A stretch of DNA of 64,000 nt from assembly GCF_014529535.1 (NCBI RefSeq), contig NW_023504022.1, forward strand, positions 1,050,986 through 1,114,985, written 5' to 3'. The first letter of the stretch is position 1; every line of letters starts with the position of its first letter. Source of the stretch: Bradysia coprophila. Lineage: Eukaryota; Arthropoda; Insecta; Diptera; Sciaridae. A model generated the notes under the pieces. It saw nothing but the letters and a program-made list of their open reading frames with translations. It had not been told where the DNA came from and did not search any database. Made by a program: the position numbers and the translations under genes. Positions 35,092-49,500 of this stretch are shown here, in pieces.

Positions 35092-36477
35092 TTTAATGAT
35101 TAAATTCAATTTGTTTGATGTTCTTTTCGTTTTTGTTGTATCGGTTAGTATTTTGAGTATGTTTTGTGGTGCTGTATCAAATTAACTTTTTAGAGGTTAC
35201 TACCTAATTTGAAGAAATATGTTGATTGGTGCGACTGAAAGTCAATTTTTGTAAGCAATCGTTTTTTAATTAAACTCTGCCTGCTCCAAGTCTTCAATAG
35301 TAGGGTACATTGCGCGTACATACTGCGGAAATAATTCCTTACATGAGTGAACAATTTTGATATAAGAGCAAACTCTTAAGTGTGTTGTTGTTTCGTTTAC
35401 CGAAAATCAAAAATTTGTATTAGGCCTGTGTCATGGCCGCATGAGGGCATGATTAATAAATGATTTCAGCATTAAACACCGCCAGCTACCGTAACAAATT
35501 TAAAAAAAAAATCGCATCACCATGTAATTGAAACTTAAATATGTCGTAGAGTTGAAAAACCCTCGTCATATGATCAACATCATAAAACGTGAGATTAAAA
35601 TACCTCTAATTTACTATAAAAAAAATCGTTTCTCCGTGAAGAGCTATGATTTGCACTTATATAGCGACTTGACCGACGTGACTCTATTGCACTGATAAAA
35701 AATAATTAAAGCAAAAGCCGCGGGCATCGTTGCATATATATAATTGATGCCTCGTAGTCGAGAGAAGCGTCGATTGCAAGTGAGTCCTGAAACTGGACAG
35801 TGCAATGTATCAAACAAATTTTGGCACTGTAAAAGAATGTGGAATAAAGAGTGCTCTGTACTGTACTCTGAGCATCACTATTTTGAGCAAAGTAACAAAC
35901 AAGCAAGATCGCTGCACAAATAGTTTTTTAACACATAAGTTGCCTAAGATCCAGACTAGTTGTGGTAGACAGGCAGACACGATGAAGTTCAGAAATGGAA
36001 GTAACAAAAAACATGTTAGGAATGGCTACCAACTTGGGTTTGTAAAATAGACTCGCACGGAACAAAAATATCGAACACACAAAACCACTCCCTATTAACC
36101 GATTCTCATGAACTGCCGAGTCCGTTCGCCGGCTGCATATAAGCAAGCTTTTTCGTCATTTTGAACGATGTGAATTACGAGCTAGTAAAGGGTCAATGCA
36201 AAGCATGGTGCTTTGTTCATGGAGCTTCACTGATGATGAAGGTGTTTGTGACAAACGGTTTTCAAGCCCTGCTGGTGAGTTTACATATGCCGTCACAGCC
36301 CACGGAAATTGTAGGTTTGATTCCAAAATGATCTAACCAAAATTTTAGTATTTTTTCCAGTCTACTCAGTAATAGTACATTATTTTATCTGCGTGTGCAA
36401 GAACCCACTTTACCTCACTAAAAACAAATGGGTAATCTCAACCTATCGGTTTTTCTCACTATCAGATAAAAGATTAT
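35092..36477. other. Spacer with possible TATA sites
   Basis: CATATAAGC at about 36136-36144 precedes an ATG at 36233 that opens MMKVFVTNGFQALL up to a GTGAGT donor. That would suit a first exon of a secreted protein, but no second exon is found. Otherwise nothing is recognised. Confidence 0.3.
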
Positions 36478-37702
36478 AAAACGAGCCGTCAGAACAGTCG
36501 GAGCGTTTGCTGCGACTGAGCCCCGTACGAACCCGTACATCTATTGCGCACGTGACCCTAGTTAGTCCATCGCCCTACTCTTACCGTAAGTCATCTGCGC
36601 CCGTAAACGTCGGTAAAGTAAAATTCTTATGAAATTTGTACGTCTTAAAAATTGCGCATAGCGCAATTACGAAGCCCCGTACGACGTTCCTTTCAAATGT
36701 AACACAAATTTAAAATTGACCTAAAATTTCCTCAGTCCTATATTAACCTATATTTACCTTGTATATAGCTCAAAATAACTATCTATACCGTTATATAGCT
36801 CAATATAGCTATATATATTTATATATAGATATCCACATTTGGGATCCTTGAAACACCCCACACACGTAACTACTCACTTCCCACTGATCAGTGACTTTGT
36901 AAGTATCATTTTCACCGATTTATATTTATTTTACAAAAATCCAAAATGGCGGCCGACGGCCATTTTGTTAGGAGGTGGAAAGTAGTACGGCTGCTTTACA
37001 TTCGTTAGTACCTTTCAAACAAAAAAAAATCATGAAATTCGGTCAAAGTTTACTCGAGATATTAATAAAAAACACCACCTTCACTGTACGGCCGAGTAGC
37101 CGGATATGAGCTCACTCCAAGGGACCTAGCTCACGCTCCGATCAACCTAATTTCATAAACATTTTTTTTCCCTGATTGGTACGGTCAATGCCTATCTAAC
37201 AAAGCAAAATCCATCAAAATCCGTTCAAATTTGGCCAACCTACAATCAAAAACGGCTTGCCGCCCTGTACCTAGTTCACACCAAGGAGTCACGAGTCGGT
37301 CATCCAATTTCCATAAACTTTTTTTTTTGTCGATAGGTATTGTAAATACCTTTCATTTGATGTATCACTTACCAGTGTAGCCTTTAAATGGCCAGAGAAA
37401 TCTTTGGAAAACGTTAAATCACTTATGGGGCCCCAGCTCGGGAGGGGTCGACCCAAAATTACCTATCTTCGAACTTAGCCTCACAATTTCAACTACCTTT
37501 CAGGGAAAAAAAATTTTTGAAATCGGATTTGATTTACACAAGATATCGACGTGACAGACGGACAGACAAAGTTTTTATTGCGGATTCGTCATATATGAAC
37601 ATAGGCAAACACTTTGCCCTTACCGCCTGCTTCGAATTCCATCAATTACACACGGCACCGTAATCCTATAAGCCCCTTCGTACTTCGTACGGGGCTAAAA
37701 AT
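36478..37702 (+). mobile_element. F1 repeat, full-length copy
   Basis: From AAACGAGCCGTCAGAACAG to TTCGTACTTCGTACGGGGCT (1.22 kb). It contains a TATATAGCTCAATATAGC low-complexity block (36755-36830) also present in the 62744-63990 copy, and GACAGACGGACAGAC near 37554. Confidence 0.85.
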
Positions 37703-39277
37703 GGATCTGATCTAATTAAATAAGTCGTCAATTTCGCAAGACAGTTTTAGCTGCCTCTACTGATTTAGACGTCCATCCACTAAGGGACAACAGAAATGAA
37801 GGCGATCTTGATGAACAACAGAAATGAACATGAGTACTCCATTGCCCGATAGAATTCGTTTTTGCATTTCCTTTTCACACAACGTTCTTTCTGTATTAAC
37901 TTGTCACCTGTCGTCATTAATAAACGTACAAACGTTGTTTAAAATGCGATTTTTTTTCCATACATTTCACAGTGTGCAATGGTTAGATGGTTTGTTTTGT
38001 ACGCCCGGCTGATTCCTACAATAAAATGAATACTTTTACACATCCATTTTATGTGGTTGTCACATAGAGTGTGATTGAAAATTAGAAGAAGACAAAAAAG
38101 AAACATTAATTCTCTAAATGAACGATCAATTTTTATTTCAGTAGTTTTTGTCGTTCGATCGCGTTCGCACGCTACATGTTTAATGTTTTAGCAGCGCTAG
38201 TGTGTTTCTGTTTCGGTAATTTGATTTCTGTTGAACTCTCTTTGTGGGTGAGGATGCGCGATCGTTAGTTAGACGACTTGATTGATTTAATTTGTTTTTG
38301 TTTTTTTTTTTAATGAGTATCAATCGTTGGCGGGAAGGTTTATTTTCAATTTTATATTATGATAAACGAAAGCTAGATTTTTATTATTTTTTTAAATTTT
38401 GATCTCAATCAACGATTAAAAATTTTGTGCTTCATCTAAAATTTACCAATTATTAAATCAGTGCGGCGTAAAATCGATTCGATTTTTTCGGTTAAAAAAT
38501 ATAGAGATGAACAAATAATGTGGCACTTGCATAATTTTTATTTCAATTGAAAATTGACCCACTTAATAGTCGGATACAATGATTGAGTCTATTGAAGTCG
38601 AGGATTAAATTTTGTGTGACTATTCATTGTGTGATCAATTGATTTGTATTTTTTCTGTCGCAGAGGAGAACCTATACGTTGAGTAAGCTTATTTCACTTT
38701 TGTTTAAATGCTCAAAGGAGTCAACTGCCAGTTGTTACGTTTAATTCAATTAAGTATGGCTATTTAATTATATTTCGTTGGAAACCCTATTTTGAGCAAA
38801 AAATTGTTCTACGCTATGACAAAATTATGAAGGTCTACATTTTTAATTAATTTCACATTGTAAAATTGAAAAATGTACTGAAACTCTGTTTTGAAACTAC
38901 GATATAAAATCAATCAAAGGTTTTCGAGGCATGAGATAGAACAATTTTTTGTTCTAAATGTAATCGTTTTCATCGTTTAAAAATTACTTCGACCGATGCT
39001 ACTTACGACTAGTCCTGAAAAGTTCCACTTTTCATCACTCGTAACAAATAATAATAGTTATCAAATGAATACACTAAAGTCAATTCAGTGTTCATACTTG
39101 AAGCAGTGGTATTTCACAACTAAATAAGCTGGAACGAATGCACGATTTTGTATGTTTGTTGAGCGAACGGAGGTGCAACCGGAACGAGGACACTCTATGT
39201 GACCTATATTTTACCATATTATGTCACATTTACGTAGTATTACACAATAGTTATTTGCATGACAAGGGGTCAAAGTA
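37703..39277. other. AT-rich spacer
   Basis: No gene or clear repeat is seen. Confidence 0.4.
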
Positions 39278-40347
39278 AAACGAGCCGTCAGAACAGTCGG
39301 AGCGTTTGCTGCGACTGAGCCCCGTACAAACCCGTACATCCATTGCGCACGTGACCCTAGTTCGTCCGTCGCCCTACTCTTACCGTAAGCCTACTGCGGC
39401 CGTAAACGTCGGTAAAGTAAAATTCTTATGAAATGTGTACGTCTTACAAATTGCGCATAGCGCAATTACGAAGCCCCGTACGACGTTCCTTTCAAATGTA
39501 ACACAAACTACACTTCCCACTGATCAGTGACTTTGTAATTATCATTTTCATCGATTTATATTGTTTTCACAAAAATCCAAAATGGCGGCATACGGCCATT
39601 TTGTTAGGAGGTGGAATAGTACGGCTGCTTTACATTCGTTAGTACCTTTCAAACAAAAAAAAAATTCATGAAAGACGGTCAAAATTTACTCGAGATATTG
39701 ACAAAATACTCCACGTTCACTGTACGGCCGAGTAGCCACATATAAGCTCACTCCAAGAGACCTAGCTAACGCTCCGGGGAACCGAATTTCATAAACTTTT
39801 TTCTACCGGATTGGTACGGTCAATACCTATCTAATAAAGCTATCTAAATCCGTTCAAATTTGGCCAGCCTACAAGCAAAAACGGCTTGCCGCCCTGTATC
39901 TAGTTCACACCAAGGGGTCTAACTAACGAGTCGATCATCCGATTTCCATAAACTTTTTTTTTGTCGATCGGTATTGTAAATACCTTTCATTGACGTATCA
40001 CTTACAAGTGTAGCCTTTAAATGGCCAGAGATATCTTCGGAAAACGTTAAATCACTTATAGGGCCCCAACTCGGGAGAGGTCGACCCAAAATCGCCCATC
40101 TTCGACATCTTCGAACTTAGCCTCACTATTTTGACTATCTTTCAGATTTTTTTGTTTTTGAAATCGGATTTGATTTACTCAAGATATCGACGTGACAGAC
40201 GGACAGACGGACAAAATTTTTATTGCAGATTCGTCATCTATGAACATAGGCAAACACTTTGCCCTTACCGTCTGCTTCGAATTCCATCAATTACACACGG
40301 CATCGTAATCCTATAAGCCCCTTCGTACTTCGTACAGGGCTAAAAAT
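39278..40347 (+). mobile_element. F1 repeat, full-length copy
   Basis: Same ends as 36478-37702 but without the TATATAGC block. The terminal stem has one mismatch (ACAGGGCT). Confidence 0.85.
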
Positions 40348-40424
40348 TCAACCGTGTACGAGAGTTGATGCCCGCGCCGAAGGCAAGGGCCTGAATCGCA
40401 CAGGTTGAATTTTTTACTTTAGCC
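40348..40424. repeat. Family F5 hairpin
   Basis: AAAATTCAACCGTG...CGCACAGGTTGAATTTTT folds on itself. The same 80-bp module is at 52525, 53590-53675 and 54565-54630. Confidence 0.7.
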
Positions 40425-40430
40425 TTCACT

Positions 40431-40690
40431 CGTTCGGGCTACAATTCGCGAAATTACCTAAAATATACCGTCCACAACAGATACGTAATAGTTGTTTGTG
40501 TACCTGTTTTGGACGATTGATTTTAGGCAATTTCGCGGATTATAGGTCGAACGAAGTGAGGCTTACAAGCGAAAGTGCCCTAAATCAACCGTCCCAAACA
40601 GGTGCACTTGTAAGTTTTCATGCAGAGGGCCGGAAACCCGAGAAAATTTGAAAAATTGTCCTCATTTTCGGCCTCGAAGCATGAAAAGAA
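40431..40690. repeat. Family F4 inverted repeat
   Basis: Arms 40431-40485 and 40500-40554 pair (TCGTTCGGGCTACAATTCGC with GCGGATTATAGGTCGAACGA). They are followed by the CGAGAAAATTTGAAAAATTG tail shared with 34121-34300 and 41515-41670. Confidence 0.65.
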
Positions 40691-42413
40691 ATTATATACT
40701 GAATCAGTATTTCTGATAGAAGGAGGAAATCGAATAAAACAGCTCGAGACATTTTTATCATTGAACAATATAATATAAATCGGTATATGCAGTCTGTTTC
40801 GACTATCGTAGGTTGCCTGCGATCTACGTCGCGCAATGTCAAAAATGTATCGGAATGTTGATCTTCTCATTCGATATCATTACATCCTTCTATCAGTATA
40901 TAAGTTCTTTGAGTTGAAAACGTAACTTAAACTGCGTTGAAGTGATTTTTTATAACAATAATGTGCTCAGCACTTGCGTGTGGTAACGGTAACCGAAAAT
41001 ATCACTTGACAACATAAAATCATCTTGTCTTCCTTTCATTTAAAATTCTAACTGTACATAGCGTTGGCCTAAGCCAATAACAGTATCATATCTCTAGGCT
41101 GTTCACCTAAAGCTCCCAGAAAAGACTAATTACACTATAATGACTACTTTCGTACTTGCCTGTGTGTGTGAATTAATTTTATATCAATGGAAAAGTGTGC
41201 TTATTACCGCGTGTACTCACAGAGATCTATATCCACAGTTCAACTTTCAATTAAAAATTAAATAAATTTAAATCACATAAACCGCGCTACCTTTTTTTTA
41301 CATCTGAACCCAGATGGTGTTAAATAATTATAATTAATGCAAATGAAAGGTTACGGATAACATTATAGTAAAAATTTCCGATTCAAAATTTACTATAGCA
41401 ATATCACGAAATATTAATAGACGAGAGAAAAAATACACAAACAATTTATTGTTACAAAGCTGTTAAAGCGTGGTTCATTAACATCCGCCGTGTCCATTCA
41501 AAAGTGTAACAAGAAATAATAGTTATTTGTGTATCTGTTTTAGATGATTGTTTTTAGGCAATTTCGCGAGTTGTAGCCCGAACGAAGTGAGATACTTAAC
41601 AAATTTTTCATGTAAGGGGTCCAAAACCAGAGAAAAATCTCAAAACTCCCTCATTTTCAGCCCCACATGAAAATAGAGAACGTCAGATTTTTTTAACGCT
41701 AAATGCCACACACTAAAATTACGATTACGGTGAAGTTTGAACCGAAAATTGGTCGATTCCACGAAGTGACTATTATTTGCTACGTTTTTGGTTACAAAAC
41801 GTCACTGTGATTTATTGAATATTTATTGAGGAAATGTTTCGCGGGGTAGGTAAAATTTCATTGAAAAAAAATTTTGTGTCCATTATTTTACATTCAAAAA
41901 ATGGAGGCTCGTGCCTGGTTTCTCTCTGCTAAATTAATTGTCCAAAACAGATACGCAAATAACTATTTTGGACCACCATACACTTCAATCTAATTAGTAT
42001 ACTTCTTATTTTCTCATGTACAACAAACAAAATGATTGGTTTGAAAATTCCTATCCAACAACCGAACTCGGAACCGAATTATCGAAAAAATAGAAAAAAG
42101 GAAGAAATGCCACCATCCAATAATAACGTGTCGAATAATCATAAGTTTTAGGCTACAACACTATAGTTAGAGTAAATTATCGTGGTTCGTGCATCGTGCT
42201 CTCGCGGAAACTAGTTTATGAGAATTTCACGTCACAATAGTTATATCAGAACATTCATTAGCCATCACAGCCTAATTCGTTGCAGAATTTAAGTAGCAGC
42301 GTTATTCTAAGATCTAAAAGAACAGGTTATGATCTCTGATTTGATCACAAAAAATTCTCGTCAAAGTCGACGAAGGAATGTGTACGAAAGACGGTATTTT
42401 ACTTTACATAATA
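40691..42413. other. Repeat fragments and spacer
   Basis: Holds an F4 fragment at 41515-41670 and a partial M1-like end at 42309-42330 (CTAAAAGAACAGGTTATGA). No gene is seen. Confidence 0.4.
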
Positions 42414-42879
42414 GGTAACGTCAGATTTTTAGACGTCAAATGCAAAGACGGTAACGCTAACGCTCATCGAACGTTAAATGCAAATGAATGACAGTGGAAC
42501 TGTCAACTAAAGAATAATTAAATTTTGACTCGACGGACTTTCATCAAACAGAATACCAGTTCTCAGGACTACGGTCGAGTAATTAGTTTTTCCATTGGAC
42601 TTGTATTTGCTGAGCGATAAAACTTTCAAATCATGAAGTGATGCATATGTACAAACAAGTTTTTCCAAAGTCTTGTCTCTCGGCAAATATAAATCTGATT
42701 TAAAACTATATTACTTCACCGTAGCTCTTAAATTCTGGAATTCTGTTTGATCAAAATCAGTCGAGCCAAAATTTAATTATTTTGTGTTGACAGTTCCACT
42801 GTCATACATTTGCATTTAATGCTGGATGAGCGTTAGAGTTACCATCTTAGCATTTAGCGTCGAAAAATCTGACGTTACC
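42414..42879. mobile_element. 466-bp foldback element
   Basis: Long imperfect inverted arms of about 150 bp, starting GGTAACGTCAGATTTTTAGACG and ending CGTCGAAAAATCTGACGTTACC. Shared inner words include GACAGTGGAACTGTCAAC. No coding sequence. Confidence 0.8.
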
Positions 42880-43540
42880 TAATAAACATTTTGCGAGTTT
42901 TTTTTTGTCTACACAAGCCCGTCAAATAAGAAAATATGTATGTATTGCTTGGTAATGTGTGAATAAAAAAAACTGATAATCATCAACCGCGAAAAACAGC
43001 GTATTTTTTGCAAGTAATTGCTTGATGTTACAAAAAAAAACTTTAAGACGAAACGAAGAACAACAAAAAACGACAGTCAAAGTTAACGGTCGCGGTCTTG
43101 GCCATCCACCTAATCTTTAAATTTTGTTTCGTACCGTCAGTTTTTGCCAGAGAGTCAAGTTTAATGTGTATCATTATGATCAGTTGTGAGGTAAAAACCA
43201 AATAAACAATTTTACGTTGATCGATAAACAGCAACCGTTAGTCGATGGATTTTATTTAAAGGAACTGCTTGAAATACTGATGATTTATAATGCGAACATA
43301 TCAAAATAATAATTCTGGTTTTTAAAAGAATAATTCTATAAACAAACTTAGTGTTTTTTGTGCAAAAAAATTCCTATTTTTTAATCCAACAAACGTGTTT
43401 CTGAATCTACCGAAAAAATCGCTGTTTTTTTACCGTAATGCTTGTAAGTCGTATTATCAGAAAAAAAAATCAAATGACTCGATGACGATTAATTAAAATT
43501 AAATGTGTAATCAACAATAAAAGAAAACATTAAAAATAAA
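42880..43540. other. Upstream region of the PAN-domain gene
   Basis: AT-rich, with no clear TATA box. It presumably contains the promoter of the gene starting at 43541. Confidence 0.35.
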
Positions 43541-46500
43541 ATGAAGATGAAACTAGTTTGGTTAGCCATAACTTTCTGTGCTACTGCCACACATACAGCA
43601 ACTGGAATCCAAATTGACAATCAATTAATTTCGTCCAAAAATGGTGAGTTAATCATTCGTGTTTGTTTAAATATTTTCAAATTAAATCCATTTCTATTCA
43701 CCTAATTTATATAATTTGCATGGCACACTGGCACACCGACTTGGCCTTTGATTAACACCGAATCTCTCATCTGCCTACTCTGAAAAGAAAATTACCACAG
43801 ATTTTAAAATACAGTACGAACCCTTATACGACTAGTACTGGTACTATTATTTTTCATGCCTTGGGCATAAATTACGGAATTTTTCTCGCAAATTATGCCC
43901 TCAGCATGAATAGTTATTTACGTATCGATTGAGTACTACTCAATGAGTAGGCCGAAAGAGTTACGTATTAAGTTTTGTATGCTTGCTAAGAGGACCGAAA
44001 GTAGAGAAATGTCAATTCAAGGGGCGAAAGCGAAAGCTTTCGCCCCGCGAATTGACAGCTTTACTTTCGGTCATCTTAGCAAGCATACAATAGTTGTATA
44101 CGCAACTATTTCTGTTTACTGTTTTAATATTCCTAACCTTTCCGACTTTACCGATTTTTTTTACATAATTTTGAATTGTTGAAGTTTTCAATTTGCTATG
44201 AAAATCCCCCTTGAAGTTTGTTAAATTTTTAATTTTTTTAAACTTTATTATGGTAAAGGTTTTATAAAGGTGAAAGTATCATAAATTGAATTTTTCATGT
44301 AGATGGAAATGATCCAATGTACTAAAACTCAAAAATTTTCAGTTGTAGGATTTTTCTCCGCCCACCTATATAATACTCGAATGGTGTTGTGTGAGGTATC
44401 GTTGTAAAACTGAAGAACTCTTTCAAATAAAGTAAATTTAAATTAAAGTGATCGATTATGAGTTTATCATGATTTGAGATCCAGTATAGTCTTTCTTACC
44501 GACCATTTGAAGTGTTTTTATTATATTTGTAAGGTTTCTTATCTGTTTTTTCAAACTTTCATACATACATGTATGTGACGACAGTGGTTTGATTCTTCTA
44601 TAGATACGAAGTGCAATGTATCTATATTTGTTGAATTTGTTAAACCAAAAGATGAACCGATCATCATTATATTGGTTAACATCGAATGCTAAATGCATTC
44701 ATCACATCAACAACGAATCCGTGCCATTAGACAGGCAGCATGTCGAACAAATAGTAGGACTTGTGACCACTGTTTAAGAACCTTTTAAATACATGAAAAT
44801 GTTCGTCACGTTTTGTTCATTCCTTGATAAGACGATAACTTGACTCAACTTGTTTTTATTCGACGATGAATTAAATTCCTGAGGTTAAGTTCGAACATAG
44901 GCTATAACAGAAAAGTAATCTTAAATAGAAAATTTTAAAGATTTTGCGGCCAGAGCAAAGTGAGAGCCATAATTCTGACGAGTTTCATTTTTATTCAAAG
45001 CCAGAAATTTGCCTTTTTTCAGCGTCATTCAGCAGACAATTAGATTTTATGATATTTTTATTCCTATTACAAATAACTATTCGGAAAATCAGTCATTAAA
45101 GGTACCTGACCCACACAGAAGGTGATGCCTAGTTTCTGCAAATAGTGCTTCATGGAGACTATTTGGAGTAACTGGTCCCATTTTTTAATGTGTTCGACAG
45201 AAAAATTCTCAAATATTCATCTAAGTTGTACCTAAGTTTATTTAACTGAACTTTTAAGAGGAAATTCTAAGTGAAGAAAAGAACAACTATAAGTACGTTA
45301 AATAAACAAAATTTTGAACTCGAATTTCTCCGTTTATAAGAAAAACGTTCTGCGAATAGTCTCCATGAAACACTATTTACAGTTCCTGCGAATAGTCTCC
45401 ATGAAGCATTTCGAAAAAAAACATAGCTAACGCCGACCCGTACGAAACACCTATTCGTATCAAAAGCCTTTAATGTGGAACTCTTCATTTCTCTTACTTC
45501 ATTTTCTTCTCTGCTGAAAAACTATTCTCCCTTTAAAATCACTTACATTATCCACTCTTTGCCTTGTTATCATATACAAATAAATTGCCGGAGGCAATAT
45601 AGACAGCCCCGTACGAAGTCAACTTTCATAAATTCCTATTTAAACAGCTATATACCGCTATATTTACCTATATTTCACTGTAAATAAACATTTCACAGAG
45701 GAATATGCTATTATATAGCTCTATATGCCTGTATATAGCTCAATATAGCTGTATATAGGTATATATAGATGTCCATATATGGAATCCCTGAAACCCCTCA
45801 CACTTAACACATTATTTCCATGTTAACAGAAACTCTCTAAGCATCATTTTTCCCACTTTATATCACTTTTAATAAAATCCAATATGGCCGCCGGCAGCCA
45901 TTTTGTTAGGAGACCGGAAATAGTACCGACGCTTTACATTTGTTAATACCTTTCAAACAAAAAAAAATCATGAAATTCGGTCAAAATTTACTCGAGATAT
46001 TGACAAAATACTCCACGTTCACTGTACAGCCAAGTAGCCAGATAAGAGCTCACTCCAAGAGACCTAGCTCACGCTCCGGAGAACATAATTTCACAAACTT
46101 TTTTTTCCCCGATTGGTACGGTCAATACCTATCTAATAAAGCTAAAACAGACGAAATATGTTCAAATGTGGCCGACCTACAAGCAAAAACTGCTTGCCGC
46201 CCTGTGCCTGTTCCACACCAAGGGGTCTAACTCACGAGTCGGTCATCCGCTTTCCATAAACTTTTTTTTTGTCGATCGGTATTGTAAATACCTTTTATTT
46301 GACGTATCACTTACAAGTTTAACGTTTAAATGTCCGGAGATATCTCCGAAAAACCGTAAAGCACTTATTGGGCCACAGCTCGGGAGGGGTCGATCCAAAA
46401 TCACTCATCTTCGAACTTAGCCTGTATTTTGACATTTCCAAACGGAAAAAAAAAAGAATTTTCAAAATCGGATGTGTTTTACTCAAGTTATCGTGCAGAC

Positions 46501-49500
46501 AGACGGACAGACAGACAGGCGGACAGACGGACATTTTTTTTTCGCGGATTTGGCATCTCTAGACAACCACAATAGGTTTCCCCTTACTCAGGGAGTCCAA
46601 TTCGACGTGTTACAAACGTATGCGTAAACCTATAAGACCCCAGTACTTCGTACGGGTCTAAAAACGAAACTACTCGATCAACAAAATAGTTATTTATCTA
46701 CCAAGGTAGGTATGAAGGTATTTTTTCGCACTAGATGTCGATTGTCGACCCGAGGCGAAGCCGAGGTCGACAAGACGTCGTGTGCGAAAAAATAGCGGCA
46801 TACCTACCGTGGTAGATACAACGTTTTTCGCAATTTCGGGCCATAATCACCTTTCCAATGCAAAACATGTCCTACATTTTGTTCCAAAATTCTTGTGTAT
46901 ACAGAAATTCATTTGAACGATCAAGAAGGCTGCATTATAATACACATTGCAATGTGATGTAAAGAGACGCGTTGAATGAATTCGAGTAGTCAATGCTTAG
47001 TATATACGCTTCAACAATACGTTCGGTATAATTGTGTGACTCTATAGCCGAATGGCTATAGTCGCTGCTTTGTGCTCAAAAACCTTTTGGTGTCGGGGGT
47101 TCGATTTCTGGTCAATGCAAGATTTTTATTTGTAAAAATTTAGCCTTCGTTGAAGGTAATAGGTTCTTTAGCGTGCGAAAAAAAAGTTGATAACGCACTG
47201 CGTGCGAAAAAAAGTTCATATTGCGCTGTGTCCGGGAATACAGTGAAATAAATACCTTCAAAACGACATTAAATGGATACATGGAAAGGTGATGATTATG
47301 GACCGGAATTGCGAAAAAATTAAACTTAGCTTCATTTTAAGTGAATTTATTTGGTATTTCAAAAGGTGTCGCAAAGATGTTTTATCGCATACGCGGTGTG
47401 ATTCCCCGAAAAAATTATTCACCTAGGATATATAAACAAACATTATACTTCTGTCAATACTCTCTCTAGCATCCAAACTCTCTCAAAAATTCGACTTAGG
47501 GGGGAAATTAAGTTTGAGAAACGCTGATTTTTAATATGACTTAAACACAACAACAACAACAACACGAGCGAACAAAGTAGCAGTGATTCATAAACGTATC
47601 TACCACCTTAATAATTGTAGTTTGGTTGCTAGGGAGGGTATTGCTTCTGTAAATTGTCAAAGTGTCATTCGCATATCTTGTTGCCTAGTTTTCGCTTATG
47701 CGATAATAGTTATTCATGCAACAAGAATCGTATGAAGGTATATTATCGCACTAGATGTCGATTGTCAACCCGAGGCGAAGTCGACATCGTGTGCGTGTGT
47801 GATAATATACCAGCATACGATTCGTGTTGCATACAACGGTTTATGCAATTTCGGGACGGAATGAACTGTTTCTATGCTAAAACACGGAAACATACATTAT
47901 CACACAGACACCATATTGCCTGGCCACTGTTGCAATCCTGAGAAACTTTAGTGCAATGCAAATGTTAGCAGCAACTAAGTCAGTTGACACCTGCCACGTC
48001 TCAACAGGCAGTGGCAAAAATATTTCCAATGTAAGGAGACTAGTCTTTACTTTATACACGGATATGTTAAGCGAATCATGAAAAAAATGAAATTGTATTT
48101 TGTATGAAAATTTTCTATGTAAGAATTTGTTCCATTTTTTTTATGATTCGCTTAACATGTCCGTGCATAAAGTGAAGACTGGTCTCCATACATTGGGAAT
48201 ATTTTTGCCACTGCCTGTTGAGACGTGGCAGATGTTAACTGACTTAGTTGCTGTTAACATTTGCATTGCACTAAAGTCTCTCAGGACTGCGAACAGTGGC
48301 TTATGTGAGAGAGGTTTTGTTGTGTATTTAAATGAACGTCCCATATAGTGTAGATAAAATGTGCTGTCGTTAATAAACCTGTTCACGATTGCTGGCTGAA
48401 GAAAAATGAATTAATGTGTTCAGTCTAAATACATTAGATGAGTTTCTAATATCGCACTAGCGCGATAAATTTTTTTTCGCACTCTAAAACTACGTGCAAT
48501 AATCTTCTTCATTACGTTATTAAAAACAGGCAAGAAACAGTTCGATTCCGTCCCGGAATTGCATAAAAAAGAATATGCACGTATGACAAGCCGTCTTGCA
48601 AGCCTCGACCGCTTTGTCATACGTGCATAATATTTATTAAACTACTCCTACTAGTCAGTAAGAGTAGCTCGAGAATGAATCTTATCTCTTCTTCGATTTT
48701 CTTGATGTAGCTGATATTTGATTTACTGTTGTTTAAATAGCTAGTATTTTATTATTTACTCAAACAATAATGGTTATATAAGAACATTAAAGTGAAATCA
48801 TTAGAATACGCAAAAGCGAAAGTTTGCACAATCAACTAGATAATTGTACTTTTCCGTTTGGTAGATCGCACCCACTGTATTCTTAAATAGCATTTGCACA
48901 ATAAAACTTTATTTTTTCCTTCCTTGTATTACTTGATTGATAAATAAAATAAGAAAAACCAAAAATAGAAATTTTTTGTATCTTTACTCACACAGATTGT
49001 TTTGAAAGAATTGTCTTGGAAGCCATGATTCCATTCGACCGAACATTTCGCACAACCGACACAAATAAAAAACAAATTTGTGAGAAATTATGCATAGCTG
49101 AAGGAGACAAGTGCCAAACATATTCCTTGGGTATTAGGTATATTTGTTTAAATTTTGTTTGCTTTTTCGTTCCACATTCCAATTTTAAGTGAATTCTTAC
49201 ACCATTCATGTTTGAAAACGATACCATTATCAATGTGAAAAATTAAATTGAGCTCAGTTTATTTTTTATGCAATTAAGTGAGAGAGTATTACAGACTACA
49301 GACTACGTATCCTGTGAGCGATGTCGTTTAACCAGTTTTGCGGTTCTTCTGCCTTTTTCAACACCTGCCAAATATAGTACCATTTTGTATAAAATTATTT
49401 TTACAGTGTTTTTTAGTTGTATGATACACTGTCTAGTTTCAGTACCCTTTGATTTAGGGTACCATGCATGCTTGAAGTGTGTTCGAAGATTGCCTGAATA

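Noticed and set aside
36233..36280. TATA-led first exon encoding MMKVFVTNGFQALL
   Set aside because: No partner exon is found before the F1 insertion, and three frames are open across the same stretch.
36478..37702. F1 as a Helitron
   Set aside because: The 3' hairpin plus CTAA fits, but the left end AAACGAGCC lacks a TC start and no Rep/helicase fragment is seen; left unclassified.
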